Below the pieces are notes generated by a model. That model did no database searches, was not told the DNA's origin, and saw only the letters and a program-made list of their open reading frames with translations. A stretch of DNA of 64,000 nt from Streptomyces sp. NBC_01716 (lineage in GTDB: Bacteria > Actinomycetota > Actinomycetes > Streptomycetales > Streptomycetaceae), in contig NZ_CP109181.1 of assembly GCF_036248275.1 (NCBI RefSeq), positions 2,356,001 to 2,420,000 of the forward strand, in the 5' to 3' direction. The position numbers and the translations under genes were made by a program. Below are positions 58,492 to 64,000 of this stretch, one piece after another (the first letter of the stretch is position 1; each line of letters opens with the position of its first letter).

Positions 58492-58725
58492 GTGGTACAG
58501 GCGTACATCCTTATTCAGACCGAGGTGGGCAAGGCGACGGTCGTCGCCGAGACCATCGCGAAGATCCCTGGAGTGATACATGCCGAGGACGTCACCGGTC
58601 CCTACGACGTGATCGTGCGTGCCCAGTCCGACACCGTGGACGACCTCGGTCGCATGGTGGTCGCCAAAGTCCAGCAAGTGGACGGGATCACCCGCACCCT
58701 GACCTGCCCGGTCGTGCACCTGTAG
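58492..58725 (+). CDS. Lrp/AsnC-type ligand-binding (RAM) domain protein
   Basis: A 77-residue stand-alone AsnC C-terminal domain (VQAYILIQTEVGKATVVAET, then GPYDVIVRAQ and VQQVDGITRTLTCPVVHL). There is no helix-turn-helix, so it is a SWIM/RAM-only protein; such proteins bind amino acids and modulate full-length regulators. The start GTG 58492 has GGAGG 5 nt upstream. Confidence 0.92.
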   Translation: MVQAYILIQTEVGKATVVAETIAKIPGVIHAEDVTGPYDVIVRAQSDTVDDLGRMVVAKVQQVDGITRTLTCPVVHL

Positions 58726-58745
58726 CCCCCGTCTACGCTTGGCCG

Positions 58746-59231
58746 GTGACCCTTCCGCTGCGCAGGCTATCCGGCCCCCGATTCGCCCGCCTGCCCGCCG
58801 TCCTCGTGCTCGCCGTGACAGTCGGCTGCTCCTCCACGGACGCCCCGGCATCCGTCCCGGTTCCCGGTCCTCCGGCGGAGGAGGCGGCTTTCTGCCGCGC
58901 ACTGGACAAGGAGCTGCCGAAGAGCGTCGACGGGCACGACCGGAATGATCCGGAGCCGGATTCCGCGCTGACCGCCGGGTGGGGAGACGCCGCGATCGTA
59001 CTGCGCTGCGGCGTCCCCCGGCCCGAGCGGATGAGCGACCCCCAGGCGAAGGGGGTGGACGTGGACGGCGTCAACTGGATGCTGGAGGAACGGGATTCGG
59101 GGCCCCGGTTCACCACCACGTACCGCAAGACGTACGTCGAGGTCACCCTCGGCGAGCAGTACCTGCACGACGCCGGTCCGCTCTCGGACTTCGCGGGACC
59201 GGTCGCCGACACGGTCCCGCCGAGCCTCTAG
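58746..59231 (+). CDS. DUF3515 family putative lipoprotein
   Basis: A 161-residue actinobacterial protein with an N-terminal hydrophobic segment (LPAVLVLAVTVGCSS) ending at a Cys that could be lipidated, though the lipobox is imperfect (TVGC). The remainder has two conserved Cys (FCRALDKELP and VLRCGVPRPE) and is unknown in function. It is next to ddlA in actinobacteria. It starts at GTG 58746. Confidence 0.85.
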   Translation: MTLPLRRLSGPRFARLPAVLVLAVTVGCSSTDAPASVPVPGPPAEEAAFCRALDKELPKSVDGHDRNDPEPDSALTAGWGDAAIVLRCGVPRPERMSDPQAKGVDVDGVNWMLEERDSGPRFTTTYRKTYVEVTLGEQYLHDAGPLSDFAGPVADTVPPSL

Positions 59232-59297
59232 CCGGTCCCGCACGGGACGTACGGGCCCTGGGGAAACGATTCCGCGCGGGGCCGGAGGACCGGAGCC

Positions 59298-60455
59298 TCA
59301 GCGCAGTCCGGTCGGACGGCGCAGCGCCGCCTGGATCAGCCGGTCGATCAGCTCCGCGTAGCCGACGCCGCTCTCCTGCCACATCCGCGGGTACATCGAG
59401 ATCGGCGTGAAGCCCGGCATCGTGTTGATCTCGTTGATGACGAAACCGCCGTCCTCCGTAAGGAAGAAGTCCGCGCGGACGAGTCCCTCGCAGGACACGG
59501 CGTCGTACGCCTCGACGGCGAGCCGCTGGACCTCCGCCGTCTGCTCCTCCGTAAGAGGCGCGGGCACCAGGCCTGCGGCGGCGTCGATGTACTTGGCCTC
59601 GAAGTCGTAGAACTCGTGCGACGTGACGGGCGGGATCTCGGCGGGCACGCTCGCGCGCGGGCCGTCCTCGAACTCCAGCACCCCGCACTCGATCTCCCGG
59701 CCCCGCAGCAGCGACTCGACCAGGATCTTCGGGTCGTGGCGCTGCGCCTCCTCGATCGCGTCCTCCAGGCCTTCGAGGGCGTCGACCTTGGTGATGCCCA
59801 TGGACGAACCGGCGCGCGCGGGCTTCACGAAGACCGGCCAGCCGTGCTCGGCGGCGAAGTCCACGATCCTCTTCCGGGCGCCGGACGGATCGCGCTGCCA
59901 GTCGCGCGGGCGGATCACCTCGTACGGCCCGACGGGCAGCCCGTACGAGAGGAACACCCGCTTCATGTACTCCTTGTCCTGGCCGACGGCGGACGCCAGA
60001 ACGCCCGCGCCGACGTACGGGACGCCGGAGAGCTCCAACAGCCCCTGGAGGGTGCCGTCCTCGCCGTACGGGCCGTGCAGCACCGGGAAGACCACGTCGA
60101 CCTCGCCCAGTGCCTTCGGCACGGAGCCCTGCTCGCTGTAGACGACCTCGCGGTTGCCCGGGTCGACGGAGAGGACGACGCCGCCCTCCGTGGACTCGGC
60201 CAGTTCCTCGACGCTCGGCAGCCGGCGGTCGGCGATGCCCATGCGGTCGGGTTCGTCGGCGGTGAGCGCCCAGCGTCCGTCGGTGGTGATGCCGATGGGG
60301 AGCACGTCGTACTTCGTACGGTCGATGGACCGCAGTACGGCGCCGGCGGTGACCACCGAGATGGCGTGCTCGGAGCTCCGGCCGCCGAAGACGACCGCCA
60401 CACGCGGCTTGCGGAGCTGCTGCTCAGGGCTCTGGGGGAGGTTCTCGCTGCTCAT
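59298..60455 (-). CDS. ddlA: D-alanine-D-alanine ligase
   Basis: Peptidoglycan precursor enzyme joining two D-alanines with ATP. The 385-residue ATP-grasp product shows the N-terminal VAVVFGGRSSEHAISVVTA, VFPVLHGPYGEDGTLQGLLE, FVKPARAGSSMGITKVDALE, and the C-terminal metal motif INEINTMPGFTPISMYPRMW. No vancomycin-resistance lactate-type substitutions can be judged from sequence alone. It converges on the DUF3515 gene; 34 nt after the gpsA stop. Confidence 0.95.
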   Translation of the reverse strand: MSSENLPQSPEQQLRKPRVAVVFGGRSSEHAISVVTAGAVLRSIDRTKYDVLPIGITTDGRWALTADEPDRMGIADRRLPSVEELAESTEGGVVLSVDPGNREVVYSEQGSVPKALGEVDVVFPVLHGPYGEDGTLQGLLELSGVPYVGAGVLASAVGQDKEYMKRVFLSYGLPVGPYEVIRPRDWQRDPSGARKRIVDFAAEHGWPVFVKPARAGSSMGITKVDALEGLEDAIEEAQRHDPKILVESLLRGREIECGVLEFEDGPRASVPAEIPPVTSHEFYDFEAKYIDAAAGLVPAPLTEEQTAEVQRLAVEAYDAVSCEGLVRADFFLTEDGGFVINEINTMPGFTPISMYPRMWQESGVGYAELIDRLIQAALRRPTGLR

Positions 60456-60489
60456 ATCGCGATGAGGTTACCCGCTGACCGGCGCCGCG

Positions 60490-61491
60490 TCAGCGGCGTT
60501 CGGGCTTGGCGCTGCGCGCCATCAGCTCCTTCACCGCGACGAGCGGGGGCTTCCCTTCGTGGACGATGCTCACGACCGTTTCCGTGATCGGCATGTCGAC
60601 ATCGTGCCGCCGGGCCAGATCGAGCACCGACTGGCAGGACTTGACGCCTTCCGCGGTCTGCGTGCTCGCCGCGATCGTCTCCTCCAGCGTCATGCCGCGC
60701 CCGAGGTTGGTACCGAAGGTGTGGTTCCGGGAGAGGGGCGAGGAACACGTCGCGATCAGATCGCCCATTCCGGCGAGTCCGGAGAAGGTGTGCGGGTCGG
60801 CGCCCATCGCCAGCCCCAGGCGAGTGGTCTCGGCGAGACCGCGCGTCATCAGTGACGCCTTCGTGTTGTCGCCGAGTCCCATGCCGTCGGCGATGCCGAC
60901 GGCGAGCCCGATGACGTTCTTGACCGCCCCGCCGAGTTCACAGCCGACCACGTCGGTGTTGGTGTACGGACGGAAGTACGGCGTGTGGCAGGCCGTCTGG
61001 AGCCGGGTGGCGACGGCCTCGTCGGTGCACGCCACGACGGCGGCGGCCGGCTGCCTGGCGGCGATCTCCCCGGCGAGGTTGGGGCCGGTGAGGACGGCGA
61101 CCCGGTCGGCGGGCGCCTGGGCGACCTCGCCGATCACCTCGCTCATGCGCTTCGCGGTGCCCAGTTCGACCCCCTTCATCAGGGAGACGAGAACGGTGTC
61201 CCGGGGCAGCGCGGACGACCAGGCGGCGAGATTGGCGCGCAGCGTCTGCGAGGGGATGGTGATGACGGTGAACTCGGCGTCCCTGGCGGCCTCCGCCGGG
61301 TCGGTGGTCGCCCGTACCGAGGAGGGCAGTTCGGCTCCCGGCAGATACTCCGGGTTGGTGCGGGTGCTGTTGACAGCGTCGGCGACCTCGGGGCGGCGGG
61401 CCCAGAGCGTCACCTCGCATCCCGCGTCGGCGAGAATCATGGCGAACGCCGTTCCCCACGATCCCGTCCCGAAGACCGCGACGCGCGTCAC
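60490..61491 (-). CDS. gpsA: Glycerol-3-phosphate dehydrogenase [NAD(P)+]
   Basis: Reduces dihydroxyacetone phosphate to sn-glycerol 3-phosphate for phospholipids. The 333-residue product starts GTG 61491 (VTRVAVFGTGSWGTAFAMIL), with the Rossmann GxGxxG, and includes the catalytic Lys region GCELGGAVKNVIGLAVGIAD and GMGDLIATCSSPLSRNHTFG. It overlaps the plsC stop by 4 nt (GTGA), a logical pairing, since PlsC acts two steps later in phosphatidate synthesis. Confidence 0.95.
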   Translation of the reverse strand: MTRVAVFGTGSWGTAFAMILADAGCEVTLWARRPEVADAVNSTRTNPEYLPGAELPSSVRATTDPAEAARDAEFTVITIPSQTLRANLAAWSSALPRDTVLVSLMKGVELGTAKRMSEVIGEVAQAPADRVAVLTGPNLAGEIAARQPAAAVVACTDEAVATRLQTACHTPYFRPYTNTDVVGCELGGAVKNVIGLAVGIADGMGLGDNTKASLMTRGLAETTRLGLAMGADPHTFSGLAGMGDLIATCSSPLSRNHTFGTNLGRGMTLEETIAASTQTAEGVKSCQSVLDLARRHDVDMPITETVVSIVHEGKPPLVAVKELMARSAKPERR

Positions 61492-62240
61492 TGCAACCCC
61501 TCTTCCGCGGCCTTGCGCCGCTTCTCTTCCAGAACCTTGCGGTGGTCGTACGGTGCGGCCGGCACCGGCTCGCCGCGTACCTCGGCGAGCAGTTCGGTGA
61601 TGGCCGCCATGATGACCTCGGTGACCTCGCGGAGGATTTCGGGTGTCGGGTCCATCCCATAGAAACGGGAGAGGTCGATCGCCGGGCCCGCCTTCACGCG
61701 CAGCGTCGGACGCGAAAGGAAGCGGGACTTCTCCACCTTGGCGTACGGCGGGACCACCAGATTGGCTCCCCACTGCGCGACGGGAATGACCGGCGCCTTC
61801 GTAAGGAGGGCGACGCGTGCCGCACCGGTCTTGCCGGTCATCGGCCACATGTCCGGGTCGCGGGTGAGGGTGCCTTCGGGGTAGAAGGCGACGCATTCCC
61901 CGCGTTCGATGGCGTTCACGGCGGCCCGGAACGCGTCCAGGGCGTTGGAGCTCTCGCGATAGACGGGAATCTGTCCGGTGCCGCGGAGCATCATGCCGAC
62001 GAAAGGCAGGTCGAAGAGCGCCGCCTTGGCGAGCAGTCGCGGCACCCGGCCGCTGTTGTACTGGAAGTGTCCGTAGGAGAGGGGATCCAGAGCCGAGTTG
62101 TGGTTCACCACGGTGATGAATCCACCGTGGGCCGGAATGTGTTCCATCCCCCGCCAGTCCCGCTTGAACAGAACGACCAACGGCGGTTTCGCGATGACCG
62201 CTGCCAGGCGGTACCAGAAGCCGATTCTGGGGCGGGACAC
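61488..62240 (-). CDS. plsC: 1-acyl-sn-glycerol-3-phosphate acyltransferase (PlsC-like)
   Basis: A 250-residue membrane-associated acyltransferase. The acyltransferase motifs are clear: FITVVNHNSALDPLSYGH (NHxxxxD form of motif I), RGTGQIPVYRESSNALD (motif II), and CVAFYPEGTLTRD (motif III EGT). N-terminal hydrophobic segment about 10-25. GTG 62240 is chosen; there is no upstream canonical start with a good Shine-Dalgarno. Translationally coupled to gpsA. Confidence 0.92.
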   Translation of the reverse strand: MSRPRIGFWYRLAAVIAKPPLVVLFKRDWRGMEHIPAHGGFITVVNHNSALDPLSYGHFQYNSGRVPRLLAKAALFDLPFVGMMLRGTGQIPVYRESSNALDAFRAAVNAIERGECVAFYPEGTLTRDPDMWPMTGKTGAARVALLTKAPVIPVAQWGANLVVPPYAKVEKSRFLSRPTLRVKAGPAIDLSRFYGMDPTPEILREVTEVIMAAITELLAEVRGEPVPAAPYDHRKVLEEKRRKAAEEGLQ

Positions 62241-62406
62241 TCGGACACCTTTCTCTGTGGCCTGGCTTGGGCCGGGCCTGGCTGCCGGGGGCGGGGTGCC
62301 GCCCCGGGCCTCTGCCCTGTCGTGGACACCGTACGCCCCGGTCCGCGGACCGGATCTGCGGGCTCCGTTCCCTATTTCGGCGGCACGGTGGGCCCTCCAC
62401 CGCGCC

Positions 62407-63207
62407 GTGCGGCGCGATCGGGCCACAATAGAGGGCCGAACGCGTAAGGACGGAGAGCTCGCCACGAACACCGACCCGACGGCCGCCTGGTCCCTGGTGG
62501 TCCCGCTCAAGCCGCTCGTGGTGGCCAAGAGCAGGCTCGCCGTGTCGACGGGCGAGCTGCTACGGCCCCAGTTGGCGCTGGCGTTCGCCCAGGACACCGT
62601 CGCCGCGGCGCTGGCCTGCCCGGTCGTACGCGACGTGGTGGTTGTGACCGACGATCCGCTGGCCGCGGCCGAACTGACCGCGCTGGGCGCACGCGCCGTC
62701 CCCGACAGTCCGGCGGCCGGGCTCAACGCGGCGTTGGCGTACGGCGCGCGGGCGGTCAGGGCGGACAGGCCGCGGGCGGCCGTCGCTGCTCTCAACGCCG
62801 ATCTGCCGGCGCTGCGGCCGGCCGAGCTGGCGCGGGTGCTCACCGCCGCCGGGGATTTTCCGCGCGCATTTCTCGCGGACGCCGCCGAAATCGGTACGAC
62901 TTTGCTGGCCGCTCGCGGCGGCTCGGAATTGAATCCGGCATTCGGCGGGGCTTCGCGGCACCGGCATTTGTCCACGGGCGCGGTGGAAATTGTCCTCGGC
63001 GGTGTGGATTCCGTACGGCGGGACGTCGATACCGGAGAGGATCTGCTGGCCGCCGCCGCTCTGGGGCTCGGCCCGTACACGGCGCGGCATCAGGCGGCCC
63101 GCGCCCCGGCGTCGGACGGCGCCCCGGACGGCGCGGTGCGGGACGCGTCCCGCGGCGTCCACGGTCCGGTCCGCGACCCCGTCTCCGGGGCGCGGCCGGG
63201 GTGCTGA
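62407..63207 (+). CDS. cofC: 2-phospho-L-lactate guanylyltransferase (CofC-like)
   Basis: Coenzyme F420 biosynthesis enzyme (CofC/FbiD), activating phospholactate or phosphoenolpyruvate. Family features: SLVVPLKPLVVAKSRLAVST at the N-terminus and DVVVVTDDPLAAAELTALGA, then ALNADLPALRPAELARV. The start is uncertain: GTG 62407 is the nearest canonical in-frame codon, but GGAGAG lies 6 nt before ACG 62464 within LATNTDPTAAWSLVV, and a -10-like CACAAT falls at 62424-62429. A C-terminal Ala/Gly/Pro-rich tail of about 35 residues ends the protein. Divergent from plsC. Confidence 0.82.
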   Translation: MRRDRATIEGRTRKDGELATNTDPTAAWSLVVPLKPLVVAKSRLAVSTGELLRPQLALAFAQDTVAAALACPVVRDVVVVTDDPLAAAELTALGARAVPDSPAAGLNAALAYGARAVRADRPRAAVAALNADLPALRPAELARVLTAAGDFPRAFLADAAEIGTTLLAARGGSELNPAFGGASRHRHLSTGAVEIVLGGVDSVRRDVDTGEDLLAAAALGLGPYTARHQAARAPASDGAPDGAVRDASRGVHGPVRDPVSGARPGC

Positions 63208-63224
63208 CCGATACGCTGGCGGGC

Positions 63225-63425
63225 ATGCAGGCGACCGCGTACACCTTCGAATCCGAGACCCGCAGCGGCAGTGTGCTGCTCGACGACGGGACGCCGGTGG
63301 AATTCGACGCCGCCGCGTTCGACGCGGGCGGCCTGCGGCTGCTGCGGCCGGGCCAGCGGGTCCGTATCGAACGCGAGGGCGGGAACAGCGGCAACATCAC
63401 CCTGGTGACGCTCCAGACGTTCTGA
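63225..63425 (+). CDS. Cold-shock-like / OB-fold small protein
   Basis: A 66-residue protein starting MQATAYTFESETRSGSVLLD. The pattern (SGSVLLDDGTPVEFDAAAF, then GLRLLRPGQRVRIEREGG) resembles a degenerate cold-shock domain, lacking the aromatic RNP1/RNP2 motifs, so nucleic-acid binding is not assured. It follows cofC by 17 nt, with a good intrinsic terminator 37 nt later. Conserved in Streptomyces as I recall. Confidence 0.6.
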   Translation: MQATAYTFESETRSGSVLLDDGTPVEFDAAAFDAGGLRLLRPGQRVRIEREGGNSGNITLVTLQTF

Positions 63426-63450
63426 GGGCCGCTGAGGGCTGCTGAGGGCC
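63422..63450. repeat. Three tandem copies of a roughly 10-bp unit
   Basis: CTGAGGGCCG-CTGAGGGCTG-CTGAGGGCC lies directly after the cold-shock-like gene stop. Confidence 0.55.
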
Positions 63451-63462
63451 GTCACAACGCCG

Positions 63463-63494
63463 CGGGCCGGGCTCCCCGAGGGGAGCCCGGCCCG
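63463..63494. terminator. Strong hairpin between convergent cold-shock-like gene and hupS
   Basis: Perfect 15-bp stem (arms CGGGCCGGGCTCCCC and GGGGAGCCCGGCCCG) with a 2-nt centre. It sits between convergent genes and probably ends both. Confidence 0.8.
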
Positions 63495-63525
63495 GCGCGT
63501 GAGTGGCCCTACGACCTTGTGCCGC

Positions 63526-64000
63526 TTACTTGTTCCTCGCGGTGGTCTTCTTGGCGGTGGTGGTGCGAGAGGCCACCTTTCGGGCAGGCGCCTTCTTGGC
63601 GGTCGCCTTCTTGGCCGGCGCGGTCTTCTTCGCGGTGGCCTTCTTGGCGGTGGACTTCTTCGCGGCCGACTTCTTGGCCGCCGTGGTCTTCTTCGTCGCC
63701 GTCTTCTTGGCGGCCGAGGTCTTCTTGGCCGCCCTCTTGGCGGTGCCCGCGACCGCGGTCTTCCTGGCCGTTGCCTTCTTCGCCGTCGCCTTCTTTGCGG
63801 TGGCCTTCTTGGCCGCGGCCTTGGCGGTCGTACGAGTGGAAGCACCGCCCGAGAGGCTGCCCTTGGGAGCCTTCTTGACGGCCACGTCGTTCTTGGGAAG
63901 CTTCTTCGAGCCGCTCACCAGGTCCTTGAAACCCTGTCCCGCACGGAAACGCGGCACCGACGTCTTCTTGACCCGGACCCGCTCGCCCGTCTGCGGGTTA
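63526..64000 (-). CDS. hupS: HU-family protein HupS, 5'-truncated by the window
   Basis: The C-terminal part of a two-domain HU protein. Reading in from the window edge gives the end of the HU fold ([20 protein letters not shown], then [10 protein letters not shown]), followed by a histone H1-like tail of about 105 residues made of [16 protein letters not shown] repeats. This Lys-rich tail is typical of Streptomyces HupS, which compacts chromosomes in spores. The N-terminal part lies beyond position 64000. Confidence 0.93.
   Translation of the reverse strand, partial: NPQTGERVRVKKTSVPRFRAGQGFKDLVSGSKKLPKNDVAVKKAPKGSLSGGASTRTTAKAAAKKATAKKATAKKATARKTAVAGTAKRAAKKTSAAKKTATKKTTAAKKSAAKKSTAKKATAKKTAPAKKATAKKAPARKVASRTTTAKKTTARNK
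63560..63835 (-). repeat. Degenerate repeats coding for the HupS Lys/Ala tail
   Basis: Repeated units on the minus strand encoding AxKK/TAKK motifs, recurring every 12-15 nt with synonymous variation. Low-complexity coding repeat, not a CRISPR. Confidence 0.8.

Noticed and set aside
63560..63835. CRISPR-like or tandem repeat array
   Set aside because: The repeats are in-frame codons for the Lys/Ala tail of HupS, with no spacer structure.

Overview
The window is chromosomal DNA from a Streptomyces. G+C is very high, GTG starts are common, and several genus-typical genes are present: the sporulation sigma factor whiG, the differentiation regulator nsdA, RNase III (absB in Streptomyces), four tandem type I signal peptidases, and a HU protein with a histone-like Lys/Ala tail. 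From memory, most of the gene order matches the S. coelicolor core segment running from hupS to rpsB-tsf. No alignment could be run. I see no rRNA, tRNA, CRISPR array or prophage.

Layout. 1-8.7 kb: tsf and rpsB, an M23-domain secreted protein, a TetR regulator, whiG, dprA, comM, yraN and a DUF2469 gene. 8.7-16.5 kb: a Nudix gene, sipZ-Y-X-W, the translation genes rplS, trmD, rimM, KH protein and rpsP, then a SprT-like metalloprotease. 17.2-26.3 kb: a methyltransferase, then an eight-gene cluster matching the E. coli yhf operon, whose function is unknown. 26.3-34.3 kb: ffh, the nitrogen genes glnD, glnK and amtB, and nsdA. 34.7-39.5 kb: a lone primase/polymerase-like gene, an IS30-family element, ftsY, and a broken glucose permease. 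39.7-53.6 kb: smc, a small coiled-coil gene, acylphosphatase, a CAP-domain protein, mutM, rnc, rpmF, DUF177, a SepIVA-like gene, coaD, rsmD and recG. 53.6-64 kb: a cupin-like gene, a DhaL/FakA-like kinase gene, rpmB, thiD, thiL, an AsnC-type ligand domain, a DUF3515 gene, ddlA, gpsA, plsC, cofC, a cold-shock-like small gene, and the 3' part of hupS.

The main accessory feature is the yhf-type cluster (18.3-26.3 kb). It encodes a GntR-type regulator with a ligand-binding domain (YhfZ), a PRD-like protein (YhfY), a DUF2620 protein (YhfU), a membrane transporter (YhfT), a phosphotriesterase homologue (Php), a fold-type I PLP enzyme (YhfS), an alanine-racemase-like PLP enzyme (YhfX) and a phosphopentomutase-like enzyme (YhfW). 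This looks like uptake and breakdown of a phosphorylated amino-containing metabolite. Two nearly identical promoters (22-bp core, one mismatch) precede yhfZ and yhfY. Each carries a CCAG-n4-CTGG-type dyad between its -35 and -10, so YhfZ is a plausible autoregulator. The yhfZ promoter places the transcript start at or next to its GTG codon, which predicts a leaderless mRNA.

Other points of note: an IS30 element inserted in the loop of the terminator shared by the primase-like gene and ftsY; a glcP-type permease with three frame-disrupting lesions; a roughly 80-residue Gly/Pro/Ala-rich insertion at the Smc hinge; a Gln/Tyr-rich tail on the SepIVA-like protein; and a DUF177 gene that appears to start at CTG.
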